Of a DNA stretch of 64,000 bases, positions 8,214 through 16,401 are shown piece by piece. The stretch's first letter is position 1. Each line of letters begins with the position of its first letter. The stretch is from Desulfosoma sp. (lineage in GTDB: Bacteria > Desulfobacterota > Syntrophobacteria > Syntrophobacterales > DSM-9756), in assembly GCA_037481875.1 (NCBI GenBank), contig JBBFKY010000003.1, forward strand, positions 241,235 to 305,234. The letters run 5' to 3'. The position numbers and the translations under genes are program-made. A model generated the notes under the pieces. It was not told the DNA's origin, did no database searches, and saw nothing but the letters and a program-made list of their open reading frames with translations.

Positions 8214-8825
8214 ATGAACGAAGAAAGCAAGCCGGGGACCAACGAAGAACCCATGGTGGATGCAAGCAGTGACGCTCCCGCCTCCATCGATGCGGAAACG
8301 GGCGAAGAGGCCCCTTTCGGTGGCGACCTGAAGGCTCTTTTGGAAGAAAAAGAAGCCGAAATACAATCTCTGAAAGACAAGCTGCTCCGTCAAGCGGCGG
8401 ACATGGAAAACACGCGAAAGCGTTTGGAACGGGATCGGACCGAGGCCATTGCGTACGCCAATGAAAGCCTCATTCGGGAACTCTTGTCCGTGGTGGACAA
8501 TTTGGAACGGGCCATTCAGCATGCAGAGCAAAATAGTGACAATCAGACCCTCTTGGAAGGGGTCAAGATGACCCATAAGCATTTCCTGGACACCTTGGCG
8601 CGCTTTGGCTGTAGGCCATTTGAATCTGAAGGCAAGGAATTTGACCCCTGCTTTCATGAGGCTATTTTGCAGCAGGATTCACAGCACTATCCACCCAACA
8701 CGGTGATTCAGGAATTTCAGAGGGGCTACACCCTGCATGATCGGCTTCTCAGGCCGGCTTTGGTGGCTGTGAGCCGTGGGTCGCGCACTGCATCCTCTTC
8801 CCACGAATCGGAAAGTCCCGGTTGA
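8214..8825 (+). CDS. grpE: Nucleotide exchange factor GrpE
   Basis: The 203-residue protein has an acidic disordered N-terminus, then a long coiled coil (LEEKEAEIQSLKDKLLRQAA onward) and the conserved DMENTRKRLERDRTEAIAYA. The C-terminal beta domain shows FDPCFHEAILQQ and GYTLHDRLLRPALVAVSRG, typical of GrpE. It releases ADP from DnaK. GGAGG lies eight to nine bases before ATG 8214. It is the second gene of the CIRCE-controlled operon, 101 bases after hrcA and 95 before dnaK. Confidence 0.96.
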   Translation: MNEESKPGTNEEPMVDASSDAPASIDAETGEEAPFGGDLKALLEEKEAEIQSLKDKLLRQAADMENTRKRLERDRTEAIAYANESLIRELLSVVDNLERAIQHAEQNSDNQTLLEGVKMTHKHFLDTLARFGCRPFESEGKEFDPCFHEAILQQDSQHYPPNTVIQEFQRGYTLHDRLLRPALVAVSRGSRTASSSHESESPG

Positions 8826-8920
8826 CCTTGTTGAGGTTCGGGACGGGGTGGCTTAGAGGACACAGCTATTTTAAGATGTTCTCTTTTTTACTTCGATCTT
8901 CCTTTAAGGAGGCATAGACA

Positions 8921-10840
8921 ATGGCAAAAGTGATCGGCATTGATTTGGGCACAACCAACTCGGTTGTCGCCGTCATGGAAGGGAAAGACCCCAAGGTTTT
9001 GACCAATTCCGAAGGAGGCCGAACGACGCCTTCCATGGTGGCCTTTACGGACAGTGGAGAGCGGCTTGTGGGCCAAGTGGCGAAAAGACAAGCCATTACC
9101 AATCCGGAAAATACGGTCTTTGCCGTCAAACGGCTCATCGGCCGTAAGTTCAAATCACAAGAAGTTCAACGGGACCTGGAAATCTTGCCTTACAAGATCG
9201 TGGAAGCCGCCAACGGGGACGCCCATATTCTCATTCGGGGAAGGCAATACAGTCCTACGGAAATTTCCGCCTACATCCTCATGAAAATGAAGCAGACCGC
9301 GGAAGACTATCTGGGAGAAAAGGTCACGGATGCGGTGATCACCGTTCCCGCCTACTTCAATGATAGTCAAAGGCAGGCCACCAAAGACGCGGGTAAGATC
9401 GCAGGGCTCAATGTGCTTCGCATCATCAATGAACCCACGGCGGCCGCCCTGGCTTATGGGTTGGATAAAAAGAAAGATGAAAAAATCGCCGTCTTTGATC
9501 TGGGCGGCGGCACTTACGATATTTCCATTTTGGAAATCGGAGACGGTGTCTTTGAGGTGAAATCCACCAACGGGGATACTCATCTCGGCGGTGAGGATTT
9601 CGACCAACGCATCATTGACTGGTTGGCGGACGAGTTTAAGAAAGATCAGGGAATCGATCTTCGTAACGACAAAATGGCTTTGCAGCGTCTCAAAGAAGCT
9701 GCGGAAAAGGCCAAGATCGAACTTTCGTCCACCACGGAAACGGACATCAATCTACCCTTTATCACGGCGGATGCCACCGGCCCCAAGCACCTCAACATGA
9801 AACTGACTCGAGCCAAACTGGAAGCTCTCACAGAAGACTTGATCGAAAAGCTCGTTCCACCTATGCGTCAAGCGTTGCAGGATGCAGGGCTTACAGCCGC
9901 GGATATCAATGAGGTGATCCTAGTCGGTGGCATGACACGCATGCCTCGCGTGCAACAAAAGGTTCGAGAATTCTTCGGCAAGGAACCCCACAAGGGGGTT
10001 AACCCCGATGAAGTGGTGGCCGTAGGAGCCGCGATTCAGGCGGCGGTGCTTTCCGGCGAAGTCAAAGATGTGCTTTTGTTGGATGTGACCCCGCTGTCAC
10101 TGGGTATCGAAACCTTGGGCGGTGTCATGACCAAACTTATCGAACGCAACACCACCATTCCAACCCGAAAGAGCCAGATCTTTTCCACGGCCACGGACAA
10201 CCAAACAGCGGTGTCCATCCATGTCTTGCAAGGGGAACGGCCCATGGCCGCGGACAACAAAACCCTCGGACGCTTCGATCTAGTCGGCATTCCGCCGGCT
10301 CCTCGCGGGGTCCCGCAGATCGAGGTGACTTTTGATATCGACGCCAACGGTATTGTGCATGTATCGGCGAAAGACTTAGCCACCGGAAAGGAACAATCCA
10401 TTAAGATCACCGCCTCCAGCGGTCTGTCTCAGGATGAAATTGAAAGGCTGGTCAAAGAAGCCGAAATGCACGCTGAAGAGGACAGAAGGCGTCGAGAATT
10501 GGTGGATACGCGCAATCAGGCGGACGCCCTTATTTACAGCACCGAAAAGACGCTGAGGGATTTGGGCGACAAAGTGGATGCGGCCACTCGAAGCCAGATT
10601 GACGCCCAGATTGAAAAACTTCGCAAAGCCATGGAAGGGGACGACAAACGAGCCATCGAAAAGGAAATGGAACAACTGACCCAGGTTTCCCACAAGCTTG
10701 CCGAAGAAATGTACAAGAGAACAGCCGAACAGCAGGCTCAGGCAGGCTCACAGGGAGCTTCCGCTGGAGCGTCTTCTTCGGGTCGCAAAAGCGACGACGA
10801 TGTGGTGGACGCTGATTTTGAGGAGGTCAAGGACAAGTAA
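8921..10840 (+). CDS. dnaK: Molecular chaperone DnaK (Hsp70)
   Basis: The 639-residue protein is full length. The ATPase domain begins [18 protein letters not shown], with [28 protein letters not shown] and [13 protein letters not shown]; the substrate domain follows after the linker [15 protein letters not shown]; the C-terminal lid ends in the acidic [15 protein letters not shown] tail. AAGGAGG lies eight bases before ATG 8921. It is the last gene of the operon: dnaJ does not follow, and a strong hairpin stands 65 bases downstream. Confidence 0.98.
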   Translation: MAKVIGIDLGTTNSVVAVMEGKDPKVLTNSEGGRTTPSMVAFTDSGERLVGQVAKRQAITNPENTVFAVKRLIGRKFKSQEVQRDLEILPYKIVEAANGDAHILIRGRQYSPTEISAYILMKMKQTAEDYLGEKVTDAVITVPAYFNDSQRQATKDAGKIAGLNVLRIINEPTAAALAYGLDKKKDEKIAVFDLGGGTYDISILEIGDGVFEVKSTNGDTHLGGEDFDQRIIDWLADEFKKDQGIDLRNDKMALQRLKEAAEKAKIELSSTTETDINLPFITADATGPKHLNMKLTRAKLEALTEDLIEKLVPPMRQALQDAGLTAADINEVILVGGMTRMPRVQQKVREFFGKEPHKGVNPDEVVAVGAAIQAAVLSGEVKDVLLLDVTPLSLGIETLGGVMTKLIERNTTIPTRKSQIFSTATDNQTAVSIHVLQGERPMAADNKTLGRFDLVGIPPAPRGVPQIEVTFDIDANGIVHVSAKDLATGKEQSIKITASSGLSQDEIERLVKEAEMHAEEDRRRRELVDTRNQADALIYSTEKTLRDLGDKVDAATRSQIDAQIEKLRKAMEGDDKRAIEKEMEQLTQVSHKLAEEMYKRTAEQQAQAGSQGASAGASSSGRKSDDDVVDADFEEVKDK

Positions 10841-10905
10841 AAAGAACGGAGCTGAACCGCAAAGTCTTGCGGTCTCCACCGATTTTTGATAGGCAGCCGA
10901 AGATG

Positions 10906-10938
10906 CAAGGGGCACGTGATCATCACACGTGCCCCTTG
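10906..10938 (+). terminator. Hairpin terminator after dnaK
   Basis: A perfect 13-bp stem (CAAGGGGCACGTG paired with CACGTGCCCCTTG) closes a seven-base loop. No long T run follows, so termination may be partial or factor-assisted. It separates dnaK from the lipoprotein gene. Confidence 0.75.
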
Positions 10939-11017
10939 TGTCATCCAGGATGGTTGATCGGAGGAATCCGGCATTGGTTTCTGCCTCATGGCGCATCTTT
11001 TCGCTTGAAGGAAGAAT

Positions 11018-12940
11018 ATGACCGCTAAAAAAGCTCCACGGCTTCTTGCCTGCATGCTTTTGCTGATGACCTTTGTCTTGAGCTGCGCACCGCGTCAGCA
11101 GGTGCGCGTCCTTATTCCTGAATCTGTGTTCCATGAGCCACCCCCTGCGGAAGCTCAAGCGCTTTGGAAAGAGGCCGTGGCGGCTCGAGAAGCCGGTCGT
11201 CTGGATGCCGCCCTGGCTGCCTTTCAACGCATCGCCTATTTCTTCCCCTCCAACGCTATTGCTCCTGCAGCCATCACGGCCCAAGGGGACATCTGGCTTC
11301 AAGTTCAAAACCCTAAAGCGGCTCGCCAAGCCTACGAAACGGCCCTCAAGGAATTTCCCCAATGGCGCGATGCCGTCACAGCACGCGTAGGAATCCTTGA
11401 GGCACGATGGCATGAGGGAGAAAATCGTAAAAAACTTATTGAAGAGGCCCAGGCCTTGTGGGAAGCCACGGCACCCCAGCCAGCCTGGAGACAGAGGCTC
11501 ATTCGCCTATTGGCGGGCCTTAACCGCGATGCAGGAAACGTGGACAGGGCCCTCTTCTGGCTGGACAAAGGCTATGCCGCTCAACCTTCCCCCGAAGACC
11601 AAAAACTGCTGGATCATGAAGCATTGTCCTTGATTTTGACCCTCGATGGACAAACGGTGGAACGGGCGCTTCAGACTTACAGTTCCCAACGCCTTGTGCC
11701 CTTTTTGCTTTACCGCCGCATTCAATGGAGTCCCCCTGAACGTCGTCGGGACGCTCTCCTGAAACTGATGGCTCAATACCCCGACCACCCGGTCACGCTC
11801 GCCGTCGACGAAGAACTTCGAGGTGCCTTGGCACCCCTGCCGGCCCCTGACCCCCAAAAGCTGGGATGCATGGTCCCTTTAAGCGGACCGCACAGCACGC
11901 ACGGAAGACGATTGGTCAAAGGCGTGGCCTTGGCTCTGAGACATTGGGAAAAGCTCTTTCATGGATCACCGGCCAGGTTGGTCCTAGCGGATACTCAGGC
12001 CAACCCCGATGTGGCATTCAGCACTCTGAACCAGCTGGTTCAAGAAGAACGAGTTTTGGCGGTGCTGGGCCCCCTGAGCCCGAAGAGCGTGGAAGTGATC
12101 CTGCCCATGGTCAATGAAAAAGGTATTCCTGTTGTCAGTTTTACAGAAAAACGACAAATAACCCAGCAGACACCTTTTCTCTTCCACGCTTTTCTTGATC
12201 ATCAGGACATGGTCGGCGCTTTGCTCACTTATTGTCGAAACACCATGAAGTTTAATAATTTTGGCGTGCTCTATCCGGAAGAACCCTATGGCCGCGCTTT
12301 AAGAGAAATTTTTGTTCGCAAGGTTAAAGAACTTGGGGCAAAAGTGGTGGTGGATACGTCTTATCCTTCGGGCATGACGGATTTTAAGGGCCCACTGCAA
12401 GTTGTCGCTCAACATGCACCCAAAGGATCAGGCGCCGAAATTTCGGAAACCCCTTTGGATGCCTTATTCATTCCCGACGCTGCCGAAACCGTTGCCCTCA
12501 TTGCTCCACAACTCCCCTACTACAATGTGGTGGGGATCACACTTCTGGGGACGAATCTCTGGGAAGAAAAATCCCTTTTGTCTGCGGGCGGAGCTTATCT
12601 GGAAGGCGCCCTGTTCCCATCCGCTTTTCGGGGGGATGGTTCCGGCATCTCAGATCCGGTTCAGGACGCCTTTGCCAGAGACTATCGTGAAACTTACGGG
12701 GAAGAGCCCGACTTTCTGGCCGCTCAGGCTTACACGGCGGCCTTGCTTACTCTGGCCGCTCGAGAACAGGTCCTCAAGGAAGGACAACCGGACCGCATGC
12801 ACTTTCGACAATGGCTGCTGCGAGTGGAATTGCCCAACGGTCCCTTGGGACCCATGCGGTTTGCCCCTGACGGCCATATGGAACGTCAGTATCCCATCCT
12901 CCAAATCAAGGGCGGCACCGTGGTTCGTGTGGACCGATAG
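11018..12940 (+). CDS. LpoA-like lipoprotein: TPR domain plus type I periplasmic binding domain
   Basis: The 640-residue protein has a lipoprotein signal peptide ending in the lipobox LSCA (Cys about residue 27). Residues 45-290 are helical TPR-like repeats (ALWKEAVAAREAGRLDAALA and later units). Residues 295-640 form a leucine-binding-protein-type domain: MVPLSGPHSTHGRRLVKGV, ADTQANPDVAFSTLNQLV, VLGPLSPKSVEVILPMV and FGVLYPEEPYGRALR. This arrangement matches LpoA, the outer-membrane activator of penicillin-binding protein 1A, and related deltaproteobacterial proteins. The binding domain may no longer bind a transported ligand. ATG 11018 follows AAGGAAG. It stands alone. Confidence 0.8.
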   Translation: MTAKKAPRLLACMLLLMTFVLSCAPRQQVRVLIPESVFHEPPPAEAQALWKEAVAAREAGRLDAALAAFQRIAYFFPSNAIAPAAITAQGDIWLQVQNPKAARQAYETALKEFPQWRDAVTARVGILEARWHEGENRKKLIEEAQALWEATAPQPAWRQRLIRLLAGLNRDAGNVDRALFWLDKGYAAQPSPEDQKLLDHEALSLILTLDGQTVERALQTYSSQRLVPFLLYRRIQWSPPERRRDALLKLMAQYPDHPVTLAVDEELRGALAPLPAPDPQKLGCMVPLSGPHSTHGRRLVKGVALALRHWEKLFHGSPARLVLADTQANPDVAFSTLNQLVQEERVLAVLGPLSPKSVEVILPMVNEKGIPVVSFTEKRQITQQTPFLFHAFLDHQDMVGALLTYCRNTMKFNNFGVLYPEEPYGRALREIFVRKVKELGAKVVVDTSYPSGMTDFKGPLQVVAQHAPKGSGAEISETPLDALFIPDAAETVALIAPQLPYYNVVGITLLGTNLWEEKSLLSAGGAYLEGALFPSAFRGDGSGISDPVQDAFARDYRETYGEEPDFLAAQAYTAALLTLAAREQVLKEGQPDRMHFRQWLLRVELPNGPLGPMRFAPDGHMERQYPILQIKGGTVVRVDR

Positions 12941-12978
12941 AGCACGGCCGCAGAATCCACGGATCAGCCGCCTCAGGA

Positions 12979-14043
12979 TCAATGGCCGGTGTCTGTGACA
13001 CCGGCCTCCGCGAAAGTCTTGATGTCCCGAAGAACGCGCGCTGAAACCTCCACCAGGCTCATGGCCAAGGCCGCTCCGGTGCCTTCTCCCAGCCGCATGG
13101 ACAGATCCAGCAAGGGAGGAATTCCTAGCAGCTCGATCATGGCGCCATGGCCCACTTCCTGACTGCGATGCGACACGAAAAGATAGTCCTTGGCGCGGGG
13201 AGCTATCTGGCAGGCGATAAGGGCTCCAGCCGTCGCAATAAAACCGTCACACACCACGGGCACCTGCGCCGCGGCGGCACCCAGAACCGCGCCGGCAAGC
13301 CCGGCGATTTCATAGCCGCCCACTTTTGCCAACACGTCCACAGGATCCAGCCTGTTGGGTCGGTTGACCTCTAGGGCCTTTTCCACGGCACGCACCTTGC
13401 GTTCCCAGGCCGCATCATCAATGCCGGTCCCACGACCCGTAAGTTCCTTGACAGGCTTTCCGGTGAAAACGGCCGCAATGGCCGTAGAGGGTGTCGTGTT
13501 TCCAATACCCATATCTCCCGTGCCGATAAGACCATAACCTTCTTCACGAACAGCCGCCAAGACAAGACGAGCCCCTTCCACAAGGCCGCGAACGGCCTCG
13601 GGTCGCTCCATGGCCGGCCCATGGGTGATGTTGCGAGTGCCTTTACCTATTTTCCGCCGGATTACGGCCCAGTCCTCGGGAAGATCCGAAGCCACTCCAA
13701 AATCCACCACACGCACATCCGCTCCCACATGGTCCGCCAAAACGTTGATGGAGGCCCACCCCTTGAGAAAACTGTAAACCATCTGGGCAGTGACCTCCTG
13801 CGGATAAGCGCTCACACCTTCTTCCACAACCCCATGATCCCCGGCCATGGTGAAGATGATTTTCTTGGAAACATCCGGAGACAAGCTCCTCGAAATTCCC
13901 CCCAGCCGAGCAGCCATCTCTTCCAGACGCCCTAAGGAACCTCTAGGCCGTATTTGAGACCGAAGCCTTTCCCAGGCTTGAGCTTCCCAATGAGGGTCCG
14001 AAGGCTCAAGGCTTTCCAAAATGTTTTTCAGTTCTTTTTCCAT
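12979..14043 (-). CDS. cobT: Nicotinate-nucleotide--dimethylbenzimidazole phosphoribosyltransferase
   Basis: The 354-residue enzyme transfers ribose phosphate from nicotinate mononucleotide to 5,6-dimethylbenzimidazole to make alpha-ribazole phosphate for the lower loop of cobalamin. Diagnostic segments are RPRGSLGRLEEMAARLGG, FTMAGDHGVVEEGVSAYP, GIGNTTPSTAIAAVFTG and the C-terminal EGTGAALAMSLV; the catalytic Glu is in that last region. ATG 14043 has GGAGG ten bases upstream. It is the sole gene controlled by the cobalamin riboswitch and terminator just upstream. Convergent with the LpoA-like gene. Confidence 0.96.
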   Translation of the reverse strand: MEKELKNILESLEPSDPHWEAQAWERLRSQIRPRGSLGRLEEMAARLGGISRSLSPDVSKKIIFTMAGDHGVVEEGVSAYPQEVTAQMVYSFLKGWASINVLADHVGADVRVVDFGVASDLPEDWAVIRRKIGKGTRNITHGPAMERPEAVRGLVEGARLVLAAVREEGYGLIGTGDMGIGNTTPSTAIAAVFTGKPVKELTGRGTGIDDAAWERKVRAVEKALEVNRPNRLDPVDVLAKVGGYEIAGLAGAVLGAAAAQVPVVCDGFIATAGALIACQIAPRAKDYLFVSHRSQEVGHGAMIELLGIPPLLDLSMRLGEGTGAALAMSLVEVSARVLRDIKTFAEAGVTDTGH

Positions 14044-14081
14044 GCAGTTGAACCTCCATCGGCATTATCCAACGGTTCCAT

Positions 14082-14118
14082 AAAAAAAGCCTTCGAGGTC
14101 CCAAGACCTCGAAGGCTT
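14082..14118 (-). terminator. Riboswitch-controlled intrinsic terminator before cobT
   Basis: On the minus strand a perfect 14-bp stem (AAGCCTTCGAGGTC with its complement) around a four-base loop is followed at once by a run of seven T. It lies between the riboswitch and the cobT start, so transcription can be stopped before the gene when cobalamin is bound. Confidence 0.93.
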
Positions 14119-14159
14119 ACCCTCAGGCACAGGTAAACATTCGGCCTGTTTGCTTTCCC

Positions 14160-14325
14160 CGTGGCAGGTCTTCTGGCTCGCGGATCTTCTGACTCTTCGA
14201 ACCTTCCCGCTTCCCAAATGGAAGCAGTGGCTTTCCTTCGAAGGCATCCCCGCTTACAGCGCCGGCCCAGCGCGACGGTCTTGCACCGCCTTCCCTATTC
14301 TCCCCTTATTTTCCGGGGCACCACG
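14160..14325 (-). promoter_or_regulatory. Cobalamin (B12) riboswitch
   Basis: Read on the minus strand the segment has the B12-element features in order: CGTGG of the closing stem, GGTGCAAGACCGTCGCGCTG, CGCTGTAAGCGGGGA, GCCACTG, AAGCGGGAAGG, and the near-invariant GAGCCAGAAGACCTGCC, then CCACG closing the stem. Ends are set by that closing stem and may be off by some bases. The terminator that follows makes it a transcriptional off-switch for cobT. Confidence 0.93.
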
Positions 14326-14498
14326 TAGGACCAGAAACCATGATGCTGAAGCGCTCAAAAAGTGAGCCTGATCCCCCCTTTCCCCGTGGCAGCGGTGGAC
14401 ACTCGAAGGCCGCCCCCTCCAATAGCTTCACGAGGCTCGCCCTTACCGCTTTACAAAAATGAGGCGACCGCCGAGCTCACCTTTTTTTGGTTCATTTA

Positions 14499-14774
14499 CT
14501 ACGGCTTTTTAGATGTTCGACGCAGGAGTTTCAGGGCCTTTTTGGTTTCCATCACAGGCACCACCTCTGCGACTCCCAAGTCCGTCCATTGAAACACCGC
14601 AGCCGCTAAATGGGCCTCATCTTCCGCCTCAAAAAGCCGAAACACTCGATGCCCTGTCACATCAAACCACTCCCCTTTCATTACTGTTCCGGGCACCTCG
14701 GGCAGTTGTTCCGTGCGCTGAATGACACGATCTCGATCTTCGGGAGCGTAACTAAAAATGGCCATAAAGAGCAT
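14499..14774 (-). CDS. DUF3303-like small protein
   Basis: The 91-residue protein starts MLFMAIFSYAPEDRDRVIQR and contains VTGHRVFRLFEAEDEAHLAA, the pattern of DUF3303-type ferredoxin-like-fold proteins whose function is unknown. ATG 14774 has AAGGAGG six bases upstream. It is divergent from the cytochrome gene with a shared regulatory region of about 185 bases. The C-terminus is lysine- and arginine-rich. Confidence 0.7.
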   Translation of the reverse strand: MLFMAIFSYAPEDRDRVIQRTEQLPEVPGTVMKGEWFDVTGHRVFRLFEAEDEAHLAAAVFQWTDLGVAEVVPVMETKKALKLLRRTSKKP

Positions 14775-14819
14775 AACGCGCCTCCTTGTGTGAGCCCCTG
14801 CCTGCTAACCTTTTTGATC

Positions 14820-14850
14820 TATATACTCCAACGGGCTCGGAAGGTGTCAA
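14820..14850 (-). promoter_or_regulatory. Candidate promoter of the DUF3303-like gene
   Basis: Minus strand TTGACA (14850-14845) and TATATA (14825-14820) are 19 bases apart, slightly long for sigma-70. GTATAT at 18 bases is an alternative -10. Confidence 0.45.
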
Positions 14851-14875
14851 GAAACGATTTCACTCCCGAAAGATC

Positions 14876-14905
14876 TTGACGCTATCCTGACAAGGTCACT
14901 ATAAT
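14876..14905 (+). promoter_or_regulatory. Promoter of the cytochrome c3 gene
   Basis: TTGACG (14876-14881) and a perfect TATAAT (14900-14905) are 18 bases apart, 55 bases before the GTG start. The strength fits an abundant periplasmic cytochrome. Confidence 0.75.
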
Positions 14906-14960
14906 CGAGCCCGTGAACAGAATCACAAAGAGAACATGTGACGAGAAAGGAGGTGACACA

Positions 14961-15410
14961 GTGAAAGGAAAGGCTTGGTTTGTTCCGTCGGTTTGTCTTG
15001 CCGTGGCTCTGTTTGTGGGAGCTCTCGTCGCCGTGGCGGCGGACGCTCCGGATGTAATCACCATGAACTCCACCTTGTGGCCCAGCCATACCAAGAGCAA
15101 TGTGCAGTTCACTCACAAGAAGCATGCCGAAGATTACAAGATCGCATGTGCCGAATGCCATCACGTGTACGAGGGTGGCAAGAATGTCTGGAAGCAGGGA
15201 GATCCTGTCCAAAAATGCCAGGAATGCCACAATGAACCGACCATTGAAGGCGAAAAGAAGCTTCCCCCGGAGCAGCAAAAGCTGAATCTCAAGCTGGCCA
15301 TGCATGGCAATTGCCAAGAATGCCACAAGAAACTGAAGGCTCAAAACCCCCAGAGCACAGCTCCCACGACCTGCGTCCAGTGCCATCCGAAAAAGGAAGG
15401 TCAAAGCTAA
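14961..15410 (+). CDS. Tetraheme class III cytochrome c (c3 type)
   Basis: The 149-residue precursor starts at GTG 14961, chosen because GGAGG stands seven bases upstream; the ATG-less longer frame has no such site. A Sec signal peptide covers about residues 1-27 (ending AVAADA). The mature part has four CxxCH heme motifs (CAECH, CQECH, CQECH, CVQCH) and extra histidines (FTHKKH, CHH, MHG) for axial ligation. Such cytochromes carry electrons between periplasmic hydrogenases or formate dehydrogenases and membrane complexes in sulfate reducers. All four motifs are CxxCH, while Desulfovibrio TpI-c3 mixes CxxCH with CxxxxCH. It has its own promoter and terminator, so it is monocistronic. Confidence 0.92.
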   Translation: MKGKAWFVPSVCLAVALFVGALVAVAADAPDVITMNSTLWPSHTKSNVQFTHKKHAEDYKIACAECHHVYEGGKNVWKQGDPVQKCQECHNEPTIEGEKKLPPEQQKLNLKLAMHGNCQECHKKLKAQNPQSTAPTTCVQCHPKKEGQS

Positions 15411-15438
15411 AGAGCCTTCAAAAGGTCCACATGCTTTA

Positions 15439-15480
15439 AACCCTCTCCCCCTTGATTCCAAAGGCGGAGAGGGTTTTTTC
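15439..15480 (+). terminator. Intrinsic terminator of the cytochrome c3 gene
   Basis: A 10-bp stem (AACCCTCTCC with GGAGAGGGTT) around a 17-base loop is followed by a T run at 15474-15479, 28 bases after the stop codon. Confidence 0.9.
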
Positions 15481-15515
15481 TTCATGAAACGTTGGCTTAT
15501 GAAAAATATGGACGC

Positions 15516-15555
15516 AAAAAGGCCCGGAAGATGGGAGCATCTTCCGGGCCTTTTT
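15516..15555. terminator. Bidirectional terminator between the cytochrome and ferredoxin genes
   Basis: An 18-bp perfect inverted repeat begins with AAAAAGGCCCGGAAGATG and closes a four-base loop, with A and T runs forming the outer stem on each side. On the minus strand it lies 27 bases after the ferredoxin stop; on the plus strand it backs up the cytochrome terminator. Confidence 0.93.
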
Positions 15556-15582
15556 CTGTCGCCTTTAAGGCCTCAGCGGCCT

Positions 15583-15768
15583 TTAGACTTCTTCGACCGT
15601 GATGGCGTCGCTTTCGCACACCTCCACACAGCTTTCGCAGCCGAGGCATTCGTCCTCATTGACGGGCTCGGCCTTGCCGTCCACGAGCTCGTAGACGTCC
15701 ACGGGACACACATCCACGCACTCGCCGTCGCCGGTGCACTTGCTCTTGTCTACCGTCACTTTAAACAT
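15583..15768 (-). CDS. 7Fe-type ferredoxin ([3Fe-4S]/[4Fe-4S]) like Desulfovibrio africanus ferredoxin III
   Basis: This 61-residue ferredoxin has a complete second cluster motif CLGCESCVEVC (Cys41, 44, 47, 51). The first motif reads C11-TG-D14-GE-C17-VDV-C21-P, so the second cysteine is replaced by Asp. That CxxDxxCxxxCP pattern is the one known from D. africanus ferredoxin III, whose [3Fe-4S] cluster can take up a fourth metal. It is an electron carrier in the cytoplasm. Downstream of dsrC, but a terminator lies between them, so it likely has its own promoter. ATG 15768 is preceded by GAGGAGG. Confidence 0.93.
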   Translation of the reverse strand: MFKVTVDKSKCTGDGECVDVCPVDVYELVDGKAEPVNEDECLGCESCVEVCESDAITVEEV

Positions 15769-15854
15769 GATACATCGTCCTCCTCGTGTGATCTTGTGAA
15801 AACTCGGCGGCAGGCCGTCCCTCCGCCCGTACGGTTTGGCTCATGCCGTCATGG

Positions 15855-15883
15855 CCTTTACTGACCTGGCCGGGCAAAGTCAA
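15855..15883 (-). promoter_or_regulatory. Candidate promoter of the ferredoxin gene
   Basis: Minus strand TTGACT (15883-15878) and TAAAGG (15860-15855) are 17 bases apart, about 87 bases before the start. The -10 box is weak. The region 15884-15995 otherwise shows nothing. Confidence 0.4.
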
Positions 15884-15995
15884 GAAAAATTAGGTTCCCT
15901 TCCTCGGGTCCCGTTCGTGATTCTTTTCTCATGCCCCAAGACCAAAAAGGCCTGCCGTCTTTCTTTTCGGGCTATGTCTAACGTCTTGAAAAGCC

Positions 15996-16026
15996 CCCCG
16001 AAGGGCTGAAGAAAAACCCTTCGGGG
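15996..16026 (-). terminator. Terminator after dsrC
   Basis: A 10-bp stem, CCCCGAAGGG with CCCTTCGGGG, surrounds an 11-base loop 15 bases after the dsrC stop. On the minus strand the loop holds a T run and the stem is followed by GGCTTTTC, so it is a moderate intrinsic terminator closing the dsr operon. Confidence 0.75.
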
Positions 16027-16041
16027 AAGCGCTCTCTCTGC

Positions 16042-16359
16042 TTACACGCAGCCCGTAGGTTTCGGCAGGCCGGCCATCTTACATGCACCCTTTCCCGGTC
16101 CGCTCGGAAAGAGCTCGTAGATGTATTTAAGCTTGTAACCGGTCACCTTGGTGAGGATCCGGACCATGGGAGCGATCCCGTGCTTACGGTAGTAGTCCTG
16201 AAGCACATGGATGATTTTCCAGTGTTCTTCCGTCAGCTCTTGAATGCCTTCCGATTCCTTGACGTACTCGACCCATTCCGGGCACCAGTTGTCAAAGCTG
16301 TCGATGAAGCCATCTTCGTCAAGGTTGAACACTTTCCCTTTGTACTCAACTTGTGCCAT
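16042..16359 (-). CDS. dsrC: Sulfur carrier DsrC (DsrC/TusE family)
   Basis: The 105-residue protein starts MAQVEYKGKVFNLDEDGF and has the family core YYRKHGIAPMVRILTKVTG. The C-terminal arm GACKMAGLPKPTGCV keeps both redox cysteines, Cys93 and the penultimate Cys104, so it is a true DsrC able to form the trisulfide with sulfite-derived sulfur from DsrAB, not a one-cysteine TusE. AAAGGAGG lies nine bases before ATG 16359; the longer frame to 16398 is rejected. It follows dsrN by 42 bases on the same strand and is the last gene of the dsr operon. Confidence 0.97.
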   Translation of the reverse strand: MAQVEYKGKVFNLDEDGFIDSFDNWCPEWVEYVKESEGIQELTEEHWKIIHVLQDYYRKHGIAPMVRILTKVTGYKLKYIYELFPSGPGKGACKMAGLPKPTGCV

Positions 16360-16401
16360 GGAAGCAACCTCCTTTGTTTTGGAATCTTCCGTAGACAACC
16401 G

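Noticed and set aside
14847-15485. A 212-residue minus-strand frame over the cytochrome gene
   Set aside because: Antisense to the four CxxCH motifs, which are unmistakable on the plus strand.
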